DNA from: Bacteroidota bacterium
GTDB taxonomy: Bacteria > Bacteroidota > Bacteroidia > 2-12-FULL-35-15
DNA: 64,000 nt
NCBI GenBank assembly: GCA_029237775.1
Contig: JAQZBR010000006.1
Coordinates: forward strand, 1-64,000
Reading direction: 5' to 3'
The notes beneath the pieces are model-generated. The model had not been told where the DNA came from. It made no database searches and saw nothing but the letters and a program-made list of their open reading frames with translations. Shown here piece after piece: positions 1 through 9,806 of this stretch (position 1 is its first letter; each line of letters starts with the position of its first letter). The translations under genes were made by a program, and so were the position numbers.

Positions 1-1
1 A

Positions 2-283
2 AAGGAGACGGTAAGCAAGTACAAAAAGATGCTTGCAGACAATGGCTGTAAAATCGTTGCAGAAGATGCCTGGGGCCTTCGCAAATTACAGTATCCAATT
101 CAAAAGAAAACAACAGGTTTTTATCACCTGATTGAATTCACTGCGCCAACTACATTTGTTGCAGAATTAGAAGTTGCTTACAAGCGCGATGAGCGTTTAT
201 TGCGCTTTTTAACCGTTAAGCTTGATAAGCATGCAATTGCTTACAGCGAAAAACGCAGAAACAAAGCAAAAGCATCAGCTTAA
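2..283 (+). CDS. rpsF: 30S ribosomal protein S6 (5' end cut by window edge)
   Basis: Small-subunit ribosomal protein S6, which binds 16S rRNA together with S18. The reading frame is open to the left window edge. The first visible ATG (position 29) is internal, because the codons before it continue the usual S6 sequence into the segment containing WGLRKLQYPI. The conserved YPI(Q)KK and GFYHLIEF blocks and a Lys/Arg-rich tail are visible. Roughly the first 25-30 residues lie outside the window. It is the first visible gene of an S6-S18-L9 operon, 28 bases upstream of rpsR. Confidence 0.96.
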   Translation, partial: KETVSKYKKMLADNGCKIVAEDAWGLRKLQYPIQKKTTGFYHLIEFTAPTTFVAELEVAYKRDERLLRFLTVKLDKHAIAYSEKRRNKAKASA

Positions 284-311
284 TCATTAACTAATTTAAA
301 AAGACACAACA

Positions 312-581
312 ATGGCTTCAGATAATTCAGAGATCAGATATCTTGCTCCACCAACAGTGGATGTTAAGAAAAAGAAATACTGCCGTTTCAAAAAAAGCGG
401 AATTAAGTATATCGATTACAAAGACGCAAACTTCTTGTTAAAGTTTGTGAACGAGCAGGGTAAGCTTTTACCTCGCAGATTAACAGGTACATCAGTTAAA
501 TATCAACGTAAAGTATCAAGAGCAGTTAAGCGTGCACGTCACCTTGCTATTCTTCCTTATGTTGCTGACATGTTGAAATAA
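312..581 (+). CDS. rpsR: 30S ribosomal protein S18
   Basis: Ribosomal protein S18, partner of S6 on the platform of the 30S subunit. At 89 residues it has normal length for the family. The conserved core IDYKD, LL..F..E.GK(L)LPRR and TG(T)..K.QR...AVKRAR is visible around residues 33-75. It sits 28 bases after rpsF and 23 bases before rplI, the usual operon order without a priB/ssb insertion. Confidence 0.97.
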   Translation: MASDNSEIRYLAPPTVDVKKKKYCRFKKSGIKYIDYKDANFLLKFVNEQGKLLPRRLTGTSVKYQRKVSRAVKRARHLAILPYVADMLK

Positions 582-604
582 TTAACTTATAACGAAATTC
601 AAAA

Positions 605-1051
605 ATGGAAGTAATTTTAAAAAATGACGTTAAAAACCTTGGATACAAGGATGACGTGGTAACAGTAAAACCGGGCTACGGAAGAAATTTCCTTTTGCCA
701 AAAGGTTTAGCTGTAATGGCAACTGCATCTACAAAGAAAATGCAAGCTGAAACTGCAAAGCAACGTGCTTTTAAAGATCAGAAAATTAAGGCTGCTGCTG
801 AAAAAACTGCTGCTGCTTTAAAAGATATGACTGTAAAAGTTGGAGCGAAAGCTGGTGAGTCCGGAAAGATCTTCGGTTCTATCACTACAGTTCAGTTAGC
901 TGATGCGATCAAAAAATTAGGTTATGAAGTAGACAGAAAGAACATTTCTGTTAACGAAGAGGGTATCAAAAACATCGGTACTTATACTGCTGAAGTTCGT
1001 TTCCACAAAGAAGTTGTAGGAAATGTTACTTTCGAAGTAGTAGCTGAATAA
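605..1051 (+). CDS. rplI: 50S ribosomal protein L9
   Basis: Ribosomal protein L9, 148 residues, the normal length. The N-terminal rRNA-binding domain has the signature MEVIL..DV..LG.K.D.V.VK.GYGRN(F)LLP within residues 1-33. A long Lys/Ala-rich helix (about 40-75) connects it to the C-terminal domain, which begins near the GKIFGS(I)T motif. It ends the ribosomal operon and is followed by a clear intrinsic terminator. Confidence 0.97.
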   Translation: MEVILKNDVKNLGYKDDVVTVKPGYGRNFLLPKGLAVMATASTKKMQAETAKQRAFKDQKIKAAAEKTAAALKDMTVKVGAKAGESGKIFGSITTVQLADAIKKLGYEVDRKNISVNEEGIKNIGTYTAEVRFHKEVVGNVTFEVVAE

Positions 1052-1073
1052 TTTTAATTCAATTTCAGAGAAG

Positions 1074-1104
1074 CCTCATAGCGTATGTTATGAGGTTTTT
1101 TTTT
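1074..1104 (+). terminator. Terminator after rplI
   Basis: A 7-bp stem (CCTCATA at 1074-1080 with TATGAGG at 1089-1095) closes an 8-base loop and is followed directly by nine T residues (1096-1104). It ends the S6-S18-L9 operon. Confidence 0.85.
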
Positions 1105-1120
1105 ATCCTATATTTCTGTA

Positions 1121-1224
1121 GTTAAATGGTTGATCAGTTAATTGAGTTAATTTAGGGCAGGTTACAATTAGCTCTTTTTACACACAACCTTAATTAACCT
1201 AATTAACCAATTACTAATTAACCA
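1121..1224. repeat. Imperfect long hairpin of TTAATT/AATTAACC units
   Basis: Two arms of about 35 bases (1121-1156 and 1189-1224) are imperfect reverse complements. The right arm contains three copies of the unit TAATTAACC, and the best-paired 26 bases match at about 20 positions by eye. The element ends exactly at the start codon of the MazG-like gene, so it would form part of its leader. Similar low-complexity hairpins occur at 8.13, 13.5, 17.3 and 52.0 kb. Confidence 0.55.
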
Positions 1225-1557
1225 ATGCTGACGATAAAACAAGCACAGAAAAAAGTAGATAACTGGATCAAAGATCACGGTGTGCGCTACTTCAATGAAC
1301 TAACGAACATGGCTATCCTTACTGAAGAAGTAGGAGAGGTTGCTCGCATCATTTCCCGTCAGTATGGGGAACAATCATTCAAGAAAAAAGAAAGCGATAA
1401 GGAGCTGGCAGATGAATTGGCAGATGTGATGTTTGTGATTATTTGCCTGGCAAACCAAACAGGTGTGGATCTTACAAAAGCCTTTGAAAAGAATATGGAG
1501 AAGAAAACGAAGCGGGATGATAAAAGGCATAAAGAGAACAAGAAGCTGAAGGTGTAG
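1225..1557 (+). CDS. MazG-like nucleotide pyrophosphohydrolase
   Basis: Predicted all-alpha NTP pyrophosphohydrolase that hydrolyses (d)NTPs to monophosphate and diphosphate, probably as house-cleaning. At 110 residues it is a single-domain protein, as in the short MazG/RS21-C6 type enzymes. The metal-binding pattern is visible: EEVGE at residues 34-38 and E..DE..D in the segment ELADELADV (about 60-68), followed by a Lys-rich tail. It is convergent with a GNAT gene whose stop is 4 bases away. The exact substrate cannot be told from sequence. Confidence 0.85.
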   Translation: MLTIKQAQKKVDNWIKDHGVRYFNELTNMAILTEEVGEVARIISRQYGEQSFKKKESDKELADELADVMFVIICLANQTGVDLTKAFEKNMEKKTKRDDKRHKENKKLKV

Positions 1558-1561
1558 TTTG

Positions 1562-2077
1562 CTATCGTCTTTCTAATTCCCACTTCCAGATCAATCCCTC
1601 GTCAGGGTCATTGATTTCTTCAACTTTTTCAAAGCCACATTTCTGTAAGACCTTTGTTGATGGATTATGTTTTCCAAGAGTATGAGCAATAATTATTTTT
1701 ACTCTATCATCTCTAAAAGCATTATTAATTAATCCCTCTGCCATTTCAGTAGCAAGTCCGCGATTGCGGTATTCTGCTGAAATTTCATAGCCGAGCTCTA
1801 CTGTTCCCGCTATGTTTGGTTTTCCTTTATAACCCCCACTTCCGATAAGTTTATTGTCTTGTTTGTGAATAGGAAAGTATGTCCACCAATTTTTCTCTTC
1901 TTCACTTTCCGATAGTTTGTCGAGTGAATACTTTAAGGCGCTTTCACCAAATTCTGTCCAATTGTCCTGAACAGTAACATCCATTTTTTTTGCGAGTATT
2001 TCATTCCCTTGAATTGCGGCTTTCAAAATTTCTGTGTCGCAGGGGATGAGTTTTAGGTTCTTTGTTTCAATAGTCAT
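1562..2077 (-). CDS. GNAT-family N-acetyltransferase (RimJ/RimL type)
   Basis: 171-residue acetyl-CoA-dependent N-acetyltransferase. The start matches the RimJ/RimL-like pattern (a beta strand with T.NL.LIPC). The acetyl-CoA-binding motif A is visible as LGYEIS.EYRNRGLATEMAEGLI (about residues 92-115), followed by the motif-B pattern NP(S)TKVLQKCGF (about 138-149). Such proteins modify small molecules or N-termini; the substrate is unknown. It stands alone on the minus strand between MazG and a hydrolase gene. Confidence 0.8.
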   Translation of the reverse strand: MTIETKNLKLIPCDTEILKAAIQGNEILAKKMDVTVQDNWTEFGESALKYSLDKLSESEEEKNWWTYFPIHKQDNKLIGSGGYKGKPNIAGTVELGYEISAEYRNRGLATEMAEGLINNAFRDDRVKIIIAHTLGKHNPSTKVLQKCGFEKVEEINDPDEGLIWKWELERR

Positions 2078-2120
2078 TCAATTAATCCTGGTTATTTTCA
2101 GAGTATTTAAGTAATATTCC

Positions 2121-2855
2121 TTACTGTATTCCCCTCATAAACATCAGCAGGGCCAGCCAATATTCATGGTAATTCGGATTACTTTCCTTCCACAATGCCT
2201 TTGAACCATGATCTCCTGCATTAGAGGGAGTGAATTGATTTTTATTCTTTACTTCTTTCACCAATGCCGCAACATCAGCTGCTTCCGATTTTGACGAAGT
2301 AACAAATACGGGTTTGTCTAAAAGCCTGATCGCATCTTTTACATTTAGTTTGCCGGTAAAGTATTCACCCGGACTGAATGCCAGCACCGCTTTTACCTTA
2401 TCAGAACCTGCTGCGATCTTTAGAACGAGTGATGCACTGTAAGAGCTACCCACAAGTATCACTTTCTTATTCGTCTTTTTATAGATATAATCGATTGCGG
2501 CAAGTATATCCTGCTCAGTGTCGAGGTAACCGGTGGTCTTTCTTTTTTTAGCCGCTAAAGCTGCAGTTTCATTGGTGATTCCGTTAACTTCTTTGCCTGA
2601 ACGAAGATCCACTGCCAGGCAATTGTATCCAAATTTCTGAAAGCGGGTTGCAGTGTTAATGTATTCTCCGCGACTGAATCCTGCCTGGTGCAGTAAGATC
2701 ATGTAAGGCATCTTCTCGTCTTCAACGTATTCATCCGCTGTGATCATAAGCCCGTCTTTTGAAGGAAATGTTACTGTTTCCTGTGCATGGATTTTTTTTA
2801 AAGAAAAAACGCCAAAAAAAAGAGACAAAAGGATCAGAGAGATATTCCTGTTCAT
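2121..2855 (-). CDS. Secreted alpha/beta hydrolase
   Basis: 244 residues with an N-terminal signal peptide (hydrophobic residues 5-22, likely cut after HAQ). The alpha/beta-hydrolase fold is supported by the strand-turn LLHQAGFSRGEY (oxyanion region), the nucleophile elbow GSSYSA (Ser in VILVGSSYSAS) and a late His in NAGDHG, the likely catalytic histidine. It resembles dienelactone-hydrolase-like or X-Pro-like esterases of Bacteroidota. The substrate is not identifiable. It is on the same strand as the next upstream secreted protein but 132 bases from its coding end on the track, so operon membership is uncertain. Confidence 0.75.
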   Translation of the reverse strand: MNRNISLILLSLFFGVFSLKKIHAQETVTFPSKDGLMITADEYVEDEKMPYMILLHQAGFSRGEYINTATRFQKFGYNCLAVDLRSGKEVNGITNETAALAAKKRKTTGYLDTEQDILAAIDYIYKKTNKKVILVGSSYSASLVLKIAAGSDKVKAVLAFSPGEYFTGKLNVKDAIRLLDKPVFVTSSKSEAADVAALVKEVKNKNQFTPSNAGDHGSKALWKESNPNYHEYWLALLMFMRGIQ

Positions 2856-2987
2856 AACACCGATAATTTATACGTGTGTGCAATGATAGTGGAAATATTT
2901 ATGCTTTGGAAATTATTTATTTGAATGAAATGAATTCAAAAACCAGATAATCAAAGCATTGGAATCACTTGAATGCCGGGGAACAAA

Positions 2988-4553
2988 TCAGTAGATCAGC
3001 TTCCCGTAAGCGTACCTGTCTCCTCTTTCAAAGTAGAGAATCGCGCCCTTGTTTTCTATTGGTACGATCATATTGTATTCCAGCGGGAAATTATAATGAC
3101 TGCGCATTCGTGACGCACCGTCTATCGGGATCATACTTAATTCAGTATTCTTATAAATGACTTCTTGTTTTATACTTCCGTCAGATGAAATTGTTGCAAG
3201 GGTGACGTTGGCATCACCATAGCCTGTGGCTTTATTGTTTTTCATAGTCAGGCTATTCAATTTAGCTTTATCTGTATTTGCAGGGCTTTCACAATAGATT
3301 AATCTAAGGTTACCATTGTGGGCGATGGCAAGGAAAAAGTTTTTTGTAAAATAGGTGGTTATTTTAAAAAAACGCGGAAATGGTTTTACCCATTTTATTT
3401 CACCTGATGAACTGGTTTGGTATACAACCAAAGCCGATCTGATGTCCTGTTCTGCTATCGTATAAATTTTCCCTTCTGTTTCAATTATAGAGCATATTCT
3501 GTAATTATTGATAATTGACTTTTCTCCTTTCTTAAGGATGTTAATCAATTCTTCTGAAAAATGAACACTGTCCATTTTCTCAGGCTTCAATGTTTTTAAG
3601 TTCAAGGTTTGTGAAAATAATCCGAACAGCGCTGTAAGGTTCAGCCCGTCCTTCTCCCGAACCCTGTTCTTATAAATAATTGAACAATATATTTTATCGC
3701 CTTTACTGATGAAATCGATATCTTCGATCTTATGAATTGTTCGATTGAAATTTAAATCAATTCCAGTGATCTTGTCGGACCGCTGGCTCATTATTCCTAT
3801 TGCAGAGACGGTTTTTTTTTCTGAGTAGTTGTAATTGAAATTAAAAAGTACGTCACCATCGTCATCCGTTTTAAAATTCCAAGCTTCAATATTAGAATCA
3901 GTGAACTGTTTTGGCACAATGATCTTTGATTCGTGGGAAAGCGACTCTGCATCGAGAATTAAGACCATGCACTTTTCAAAATGCGATTCAGTTGTTGTTA
4001 TGGTTTCCGAAGCCGCGATACAGATATGTTTTTTATTATCCGAAATATTGAAATCGTAGTTTATGGTATGCATGCTTGCATCGCCTAATTTAGCCCCCAT
4101 CAGATCCACTCCCATTACCATTTTCGGTGTTTCGATTTTTAAGAGCTCTCTTAGTTCCTTTATAATTCCGTTGGCTGTTATTGTTTGCATGTAAACCGAA
4201 CGTTGATCATTATTGTTAGCATTTCTTTCAAAATGTTCCCTGAAAACTACCGTTTTACCGTGAATAAAATACGCTTCCAGAAAGCTGTCGTCATTATCCT
4301 GTGGAAGAGTAATGTCCACAGAATATTCCAGCGTGAGGTTAAGCTGACTATACTTTTCTATGAAAAAAGATCCCTCCGGACTTGATCTAAGGATATAAAA
4401 AAAATTTTCGTCCTGCCCGAGTAATTTCTCGGCAATAGATCTTTTAGATAATTGCCTTACCTCGCTTAATACGAGTTTAGCCTGCGCCTGCGTTGCCTGA
4501 GAGAAAGCGAGTATGAAGAATAAAAGTGTTGAATAGATAATCCCTTTGATCAT
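2988..4553 (-). CDS. Secreted protein of unknown function (about 521 aa)
   Basis: I do not recognise this protein. Starting at the ATG at 4553 it has a clear signal peptide (MIKGIIYS.. hydrophobic core, likely cleavage after ATQAQA). The body is rich in short beta strands of 10-15 residues with polar turns, as in beta-propeller-like secreted proteins, but there is no catalytic motif I can point to. The longer frame back to 4577 begins with TTG and would place the start inside a TACTTTTG promoter box (4575-4582), so I prefer 4553. It ends within 20 residues of the sequence ERGDRYAYGKLIY with no T9SS sorting domain. Confidence 0.7.
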   Translation of the reverse strand: MIKGIIYSTLLFFILAFSQATQAQAKLVLSEVRQLSKRSIAEKLLGQDENFFYILRSSPEGSFFIEKYSQLNLTLEYSVDITLPQDNDDSFLEAYFIHGKTVVFREHFERNANNNDQRSVYMQTITANGIIKELRELLKIETPKMVMGVDLMGAKLGDASMHTINYDFNISDNKKHICIAASETITTTESHFEKCMVLILDAESLSHESKIIVPKQFTDSNIEAWNFKTDDDGDVLFNFNYNYSEKKTVSAIGIMSQRSDKITGIDLNFNRTIHKIEDIDFISKGDKIYCSIIYKNRVREKDGLNLTALFGLFSQTLNLKTLKPEKMDSVHFSEELINILKKGEKSIINNYRICSIIETEGKIYTIAEQDIRSALVVYQTSSSGEIKWVKPFPRFFKITTYFTKNFFLAIAHNGNLRLIYCESPANTDKAKLNSLTMKNNKATGYGDANVTLATISSDGSIKQEVIYKNTELSMIPIDGASRMRSHYNFPLEYNMIVPIENKGAILYFERGDRYAYGKLIY

Positions 4554-4574
4554 GTGAGTCCGTTTTAATACCGG

Positions 4575-4582
4575 CAAAAGTA
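4575..4582 (-). promoter_or_regulatory. -7 promoter box TACTTTTG
   Basis: On the minus strand this reads TACTTTTG, an exact match to the Bacteroidota housekeeping -7 consensus TAnnTTTG. It lies 21 bases upstream of the ATG at 4553. No good -33 TTG is evident. Confidence 0.4.
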
Positions 4583-4602
4583 GGGAATATGAGTAAAAGA
4601 TC

Positions 4603-5511
4603 TCAGAAACTTTCAGATGATAGTTCCCCGTTGATCATCATTCCTGCTACCGTTCCGGCAGCCACGGCAAAAGAGATTGTTCGTCCTTTACTTGTGTTGT
4701 CGCCTGCAGCATACACACCATACATAGATGTTTTTTTGCATTCGTCAACTTCAATATATCCATCATCTTTGATTTTGCAGCCCAGCTTCTCCGGAATATC
4801 GGAGTGTTGAGTGTGACCCAGCTTGGCATAAATAACAGGTATGCTTAGTTTTGTTTTGTCTTTGAAATAAAGGGATTTCACTTGCCCGCCCTCGTGATCA
4901 ATGCGATCGATTTCATTTTCAATGATCTCGATATTGTGTTTTTTAAGGCGGATCCTTTGTTCATCGCTGAGCTCCGATCTGCCATTTGTTAAAAGGCGGA
5001 TATCCCGGGTCCACTGTGTTAAAACCATACATACATCAAAAGCATTGATGCCATTGCCTAGTACTGCGGTCTGTTTGTCTTTCACTTCGTATCCATGACA
5101 ATAAGGGCAATGTAAAACTGAGATTCCCCATGAAGCGCTCAAACCGGGAATATCGGGTATTACATCTTTCACACCTGTAGCAAATAATAGTTTTTTGGTT
5201 TCATAACGCTCTCCGTTTGCAAGCACCACCTCAAAGCCTTTGCTGATTTGTTTAGCACCATCAGCACGGCCTCCAATAAACTTTACTGTGTCGTATTTTT
5301 TGACATCCGCTTTCGCTTTAGCAATTATATCACATGGTTTGGAGTTATCCCAGGTAAGGAAATTATGGGCGCGGGGAGCTTGTATATTGCAGGGATTATT
5401 ATCATCGATTACCAGAATATTTCTGTTTGCTCTTCCTAAGGCGAGGGCAGCGGATAAACCGGCAAAGCTTCCTCCAATAATGATCGCATCAAAAAGCTGG
5501 TCGTTCTTCAT
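4603..5511 (-). CDS. Thioredoxin-reductase-like FAD/NAD(P) oxidoreductase
   Basis: 302-residue pyridine-nucleotide disulfide oxidoreductase of the thioredoxin reductase type. The FAD-binding Rossmann motif GGSFAGLSAALALGR is at residues 12-26, the redox-active CPYC (in HCPYCHGYE) is around residue 135, the NAD(P)-binding motif is near GNGINA, and the C-terminal FAD motif is YAAGDNT. It reduces a disulfide-bearing partner or acts in a related redox role. No thioredoxin gene is adjacent. Length and spacing match small TrxB-like proteins of Bacteroidota. Confidence 0.85.
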   Translation of the reverse strand: MKNDQLFDAIIIGGSFAGLSAALALGRANRNILVIDDNNPCNIQAPRAHNFLTWDNSKPCDIIAKAKADVKKYDTVKFIGGRADGAKQISKGFEVVLANGERYETKKLLFATGVKDVIPDIPGLSASWGISVLHCPYCHGYEVKDKQTAVLGNGINAFDVCMVLTQWTRDIRLLTNGRSELSDEQRIRLKKHNIEIIENEIDRIDHEGGQVKSLYFKDKTKLSIPVIYAKLGHTQHSDIPEKLGCKIKDDGYIEVDECKKTSMYGVYAAGDNTSKGRTISFAVAAGTVAGMMINGELSSESF

Positions 5512-5698
5512 AAATCAGTTTTAACTTCTGTAAATGTACACTTACAGCAAATAAATCATAAATAAATATTGTAGATTATTTTCCTCATTATAAGCTGCAT
5601 TTGGATGGTTTCATACGTTTTTCACATACTTTTTTAGTAGGCATAGTTTTAAGAGTATGCATGCTGTTAAATAGTAGTATTAATTATAATTAATGCAC

Positions 5699-7780
5699 AT
5701 GAAAAAAAAATTACTTAACTCATTCTTCCTGTTCTTTCTGGGATGCACCCTTGTAAATGCGCAAACATACAGCGGCACAGGAGGTGCAGTAATGCCCACC
5801 GGAAATGATGTAGTGTTCACTCAGATCGTTTCAGGACTTGGACCCTCAATGAATTCGTCCTTTGGTATCACGCAGCTGTGCCTGAACCTCTCTCATCCCG
5901 ATCTCACGGAGGTTTCGATTGAATTAGTCTCCCCTTCGGGAAAATCGGTAGAAATGGTATCAAATAATCCGACCGGTGGCCCGGATTATTTAAACACATG
6001 TTTCGATGGTTCTGCGGGATCATCCATAACAGCAGGAACTGCGCCCTATACAGGTTCTTTCCGGCCGACAGGATATATGGGTTTGTTTAACAACGGATCT
6101 AACCCGAATGGTGCTTGGAAACTGCTGATAAAAATATGGAACATTGCAGGTGTTCCGGGTACATTGAACAGCTGGAGCATCACGTTCGGCCCTAATCCAT
6201 TGGTTCCTGTAAACCTGACTTCTTCCAATCTACCATTAGTATTAATTAGCACATTGGGACAAAACATTCAGAATGAACCGAAAAAGATCATGAATATGTC
6301 AATCATATATAACGGTCCGGGAATCAGAAACAATGTAACAGACGCCCCAAACAATTATAATGGAAAAGTGGCGATTGAATACAGGGGTTCCAGCTCTCTG
6401 CAATTTCAGAAAAAAAGCATGAGCCTGGAAACAGTCGATAACGCAGGGAATGATTTGGATGTGTCGTTGCTGAATATGCCCGCTGAGCACGATTGGATCT
6501 TGTACGCTTCCTATATTGATAAAACGCTTATCAGAAATGCACTTACATTTGATCTGGCGATGCGAATGGGGAACTATGCTCCAAGAGGACAGTTTGTGGA
6601 GGTTTTAATCGATGGTGAATATCAGGGTGTTTATATTCTTGAAGAAAAAATAAAGCGTGGGGATCAGCGGGTAGATATTTCCAAGCTAAGCAAAACCGAC
6701 AATGCCGGAGATGCAATGACAGGCGGTTATATGCTGAGGATTGATAAAAGAGATGGTACTGAAGGTGGCTTCAAATCACACATTGCACCTCCTTCCGGAA
6801 GCACGGATACCGTGTTCTTCCAGTATTATTATCCGAAAGACACTACTATCACTCCGCAGCAGCAATCGTATATCAAAAACTATTTCTGGAATTTCGAACA
6901 GAATCTGCAATCAGGGCAATTTGCCCACCCTATTGATGGCTATGTTAAATTCATTGAGCCAAAAAGTTTTGTTGATTATTTTATCATCTCAGAGCTGAGC
7001 AAGAATGTGGATGCCTATAAAGTGAGTACTTATATTTATAAGGATAAGGATAGTAAAGGAGGCAAGTTAAACTTAGGCCCTGTTTGGGATTATGACCTTG
7101 CCTGGGCGAATTCAAATTTCGGGGATGGGGTCACTCCGGTTGGCTGGCAATATCAGCACACGGCATTGGTTTATGAAACTCCTTTCTGGTGGCAACGACT
7201 GATGCAGGACCCGAATTTTGTAAATAAGATCAAATGCAGATGGGAAGAGTTAAAGACAAGATCAATCATTACCCCTGCTACTCTTTATGCACGAATCGAT
7301 TCACTTACTAATTACCTTTCTGAATCACAGGCCCGTAATTTCACCATGTGGCCGATCCTGGATGCAAATGTCTGGGCGAATCCATCACCAATTCCTTCGA
7401 CATATAGCGGACATGCGGCAGAACTTAAAAATTGGATCGCGAGCCGTTTCGGATGGATAGATGGTTCACTTCCGGGAGTTGCATCCAATTGTTATGTTTC
7501 TACAGAATCAGTTGAGCCGGAGAAAGCGGAAGTAAGAGTGTATCCGAATCCGTTCAGGGACCAGGTTACATTCAGCGTGGTTGTAAAAGATATGCAACCT
7601 GTTATTCTTAAGATCTATGATGCGTTTGGAAAAGAAGTGATGTCGGTCAACGACAAGAATAATTCAATCGGAGAGCGTCAGATAGTGGTAAATGGTGAAA
7701 GCCTGAAGCCGGGAGTTTATTTCTATCGGATGCTGATTGGAAACAAATCAGTATCGGGCAAGATCATAATGCAAAAATAG
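5699..7780 (+). CDS. Secreted CotH-kinase-like protein with P-domain and T9SS sorting domain
   Basis: About 693 residues in four parts. A signal peptide (residues 1-22) is followed by a proprotein-convertase P-like jelly-roll domain (about 30-160, with W.L.I...G..G.L.SW.ITFG). Next comes a CotH-family atypical kinase domain (about 200-540) containing EYRGSSS, the GVYILEEKIKRG block and the WDYDLAWAN motif, whose Asp residues are the metal/ATP-binding positions in CotH. A C-terminal T9SS type A sorting domain (about 605-693) begins with VYPNPF. CotH proteins phosphorylate secreted proteins in spore coats; here the target is presumably at the cell surface. The ATG at 5693 is an alternative two-residue-longer start. 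Confidence 0.88.
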   Translation: MKKKLLNSFFLFFLGCTLVNAQTYSGTGGAVMPTGNDVVFTQIVSGLGPSMNSSFGITQLCLNLSHPDLTEVSIELVSPSGKSVEMVSNNPTGGPDYLNTCFDGSAGSSITAGTAPYTGSFRPTGYMGLFNNGSNPNGAWKLLIKIWNIAGVPGTLNSWSITFGPNPLVPVNLTSSNLPLVLISTLGQNIQNEPKKIMNMSIIYNGPGIRNNVTDAPNNYNGKVAIEYRGSSSLQFQKKSMSLETVDNAGNDLDVSLLNMPAEHDWILYASYIDKTLIRNALTFDLAMRMGNYAPRGQFVEVLIDGEYQGVYILEEKIKRGDQRVDISKLSKTDNAGDAMTGGYMLRIDKRDGTEGGFKSHIAPPSGSTDTVFFQYYYPKDTTITPQQQSYIKNYFWNFEQNLQSGQFAHPIDGYVKFIEPKSFVDYFIISELSKNVDAYKVSTYIYKDKDSKGGKLNLGPVWDYDLAWANSNFGDGVTPVGWQYQHTALVYETPFWWQRLMQDPNFVNKIKCRWEELKTRSIITPATLYARIDSLTNYLSESQARNFTMWPILDANVWANPSPIPSTYSGHAAELKNWIASRFGWIDGSLPGVASNCYVSTESVEPEKAEVRVYPNPFRDQVTFSVVVKDMQPVILKIYDAFGKEVMSVNDKNNSIGERQIVVNGESLKPGVYFYRMLIGNKSVSGKIIMQK

Positions 7781-7800
7781 ATCCCGGAAATTGTTAAAAT

Positions 7801-7836
7801 AAAAATCCCGCTTTGAATTAACAGAGCGGGATTTTT
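7801..7836. terminator. Bidirectional terminator between the CotH gene and atpC
   Basis: A perfect 12-bp stem (7801-7812 with 7825-7836) has AGCGGGATTTTT on its 3' side and a 12-base loop. It starts with A-runs and ends with T-runs, so it can terminate both the plus-strand cotH-like gene and the minus-strand atpDC transcript. Confidence 0.8.
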
Positions 7837-7883
7837 ATTTATGATTCGGCCCTTCTTTCTATACAAAGGGTGAAAATGATTAC

Positions 7884-8123
7884 TTATGCTTCAGCAAGAA
7901 CTGTGATCTTGTTGTTCAGCACTTCAACAACCCCACCGTTGATATCAAAATTCTCAACTTTCTTAGTGTTATCGGTAACTTTAACTGTTCCTTTTTTTAA
8001 TGTAGCGATCAAAGGAGCGTGGTTGTTCAATATTCCGAATGATCCATCAGCACCCGGAAGCCTCACAGCATCCACATCACCGGCATACACTTTTTTTTCA
8101 GGAGTTATTATTTCTAAATACAT
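7884..8123 (-). CDS. atpC: ATP synthase F1 epsilon subunit
   Basis: Epsilon subunit of F1F0 ATP synthase, part of the central stalk. It has 79 residues and therefore only the N-terminal beta-sandwich domain, the short form usual in Bacteroidota; the C-terminal helical hairpin is absent. The motif LPGADGSFGILNNHAPLIATL is the classic epsilon signature (about residues 24-44). It follows atpD on the same strand, 78 bases downstream. The other ATP synthase genes are not in the window, as is common in this phylum. Confidence 0.93.
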   Translation of the reverse strand: MYLEIITPEKKVYAGDVDAVRLPGADGSFGILNNHAPLIATLKKGTVKVTDNTKKVENFDINGGVVEVLNNKITVLAEA

Positions 8124-8128
8124 AGTTA

Positions 8129-8192
8129 GTCATTTGTCATTTGTCATTTGTTAATTGGGAAAGTACTAAACCTAATCTCCCAATCTCCCAAT
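8129..8192. repeat. GTCATTT x3 tandem repeat and CTCCCAAT hairpin between atpD and atpC
   Basis: Three perfect tandem GTCATTT units lie at 8129-8149. They are followed by ATTGGGA (8154-8160), which can pair with either of two TCCCAAT copies (8178-8184, 8186-8192). It fills the 78-base gap between atpD and atpC. Confidence 0.5.
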
Positions 8193-8201
8193 GACGGGTT
8201 T

Positions 8202-9716
<1,515 letters not shown>

Positions 9717-9747
9717 TTATAAAAATTAGTACTTTTAAAATCGAGTG

Positions 9748-9755
9748 CAAAAGTA
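9748..9755 (-). promoter_or_regulatory. -7 promoter box for atpD
   Basis: The minus strand reads TACTTTTG, matching the TAnnTTTG consensus, 40 bases before the atpD start codon. No convincing -33 TTG is present at the usual distance. Confidence 0.4.
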
Positions 9756-9806
9756 AGGAAGGATTTTGACTTCTGTTGAAAACTGTTTTAATTTAAGATA
9801 AAGCCC

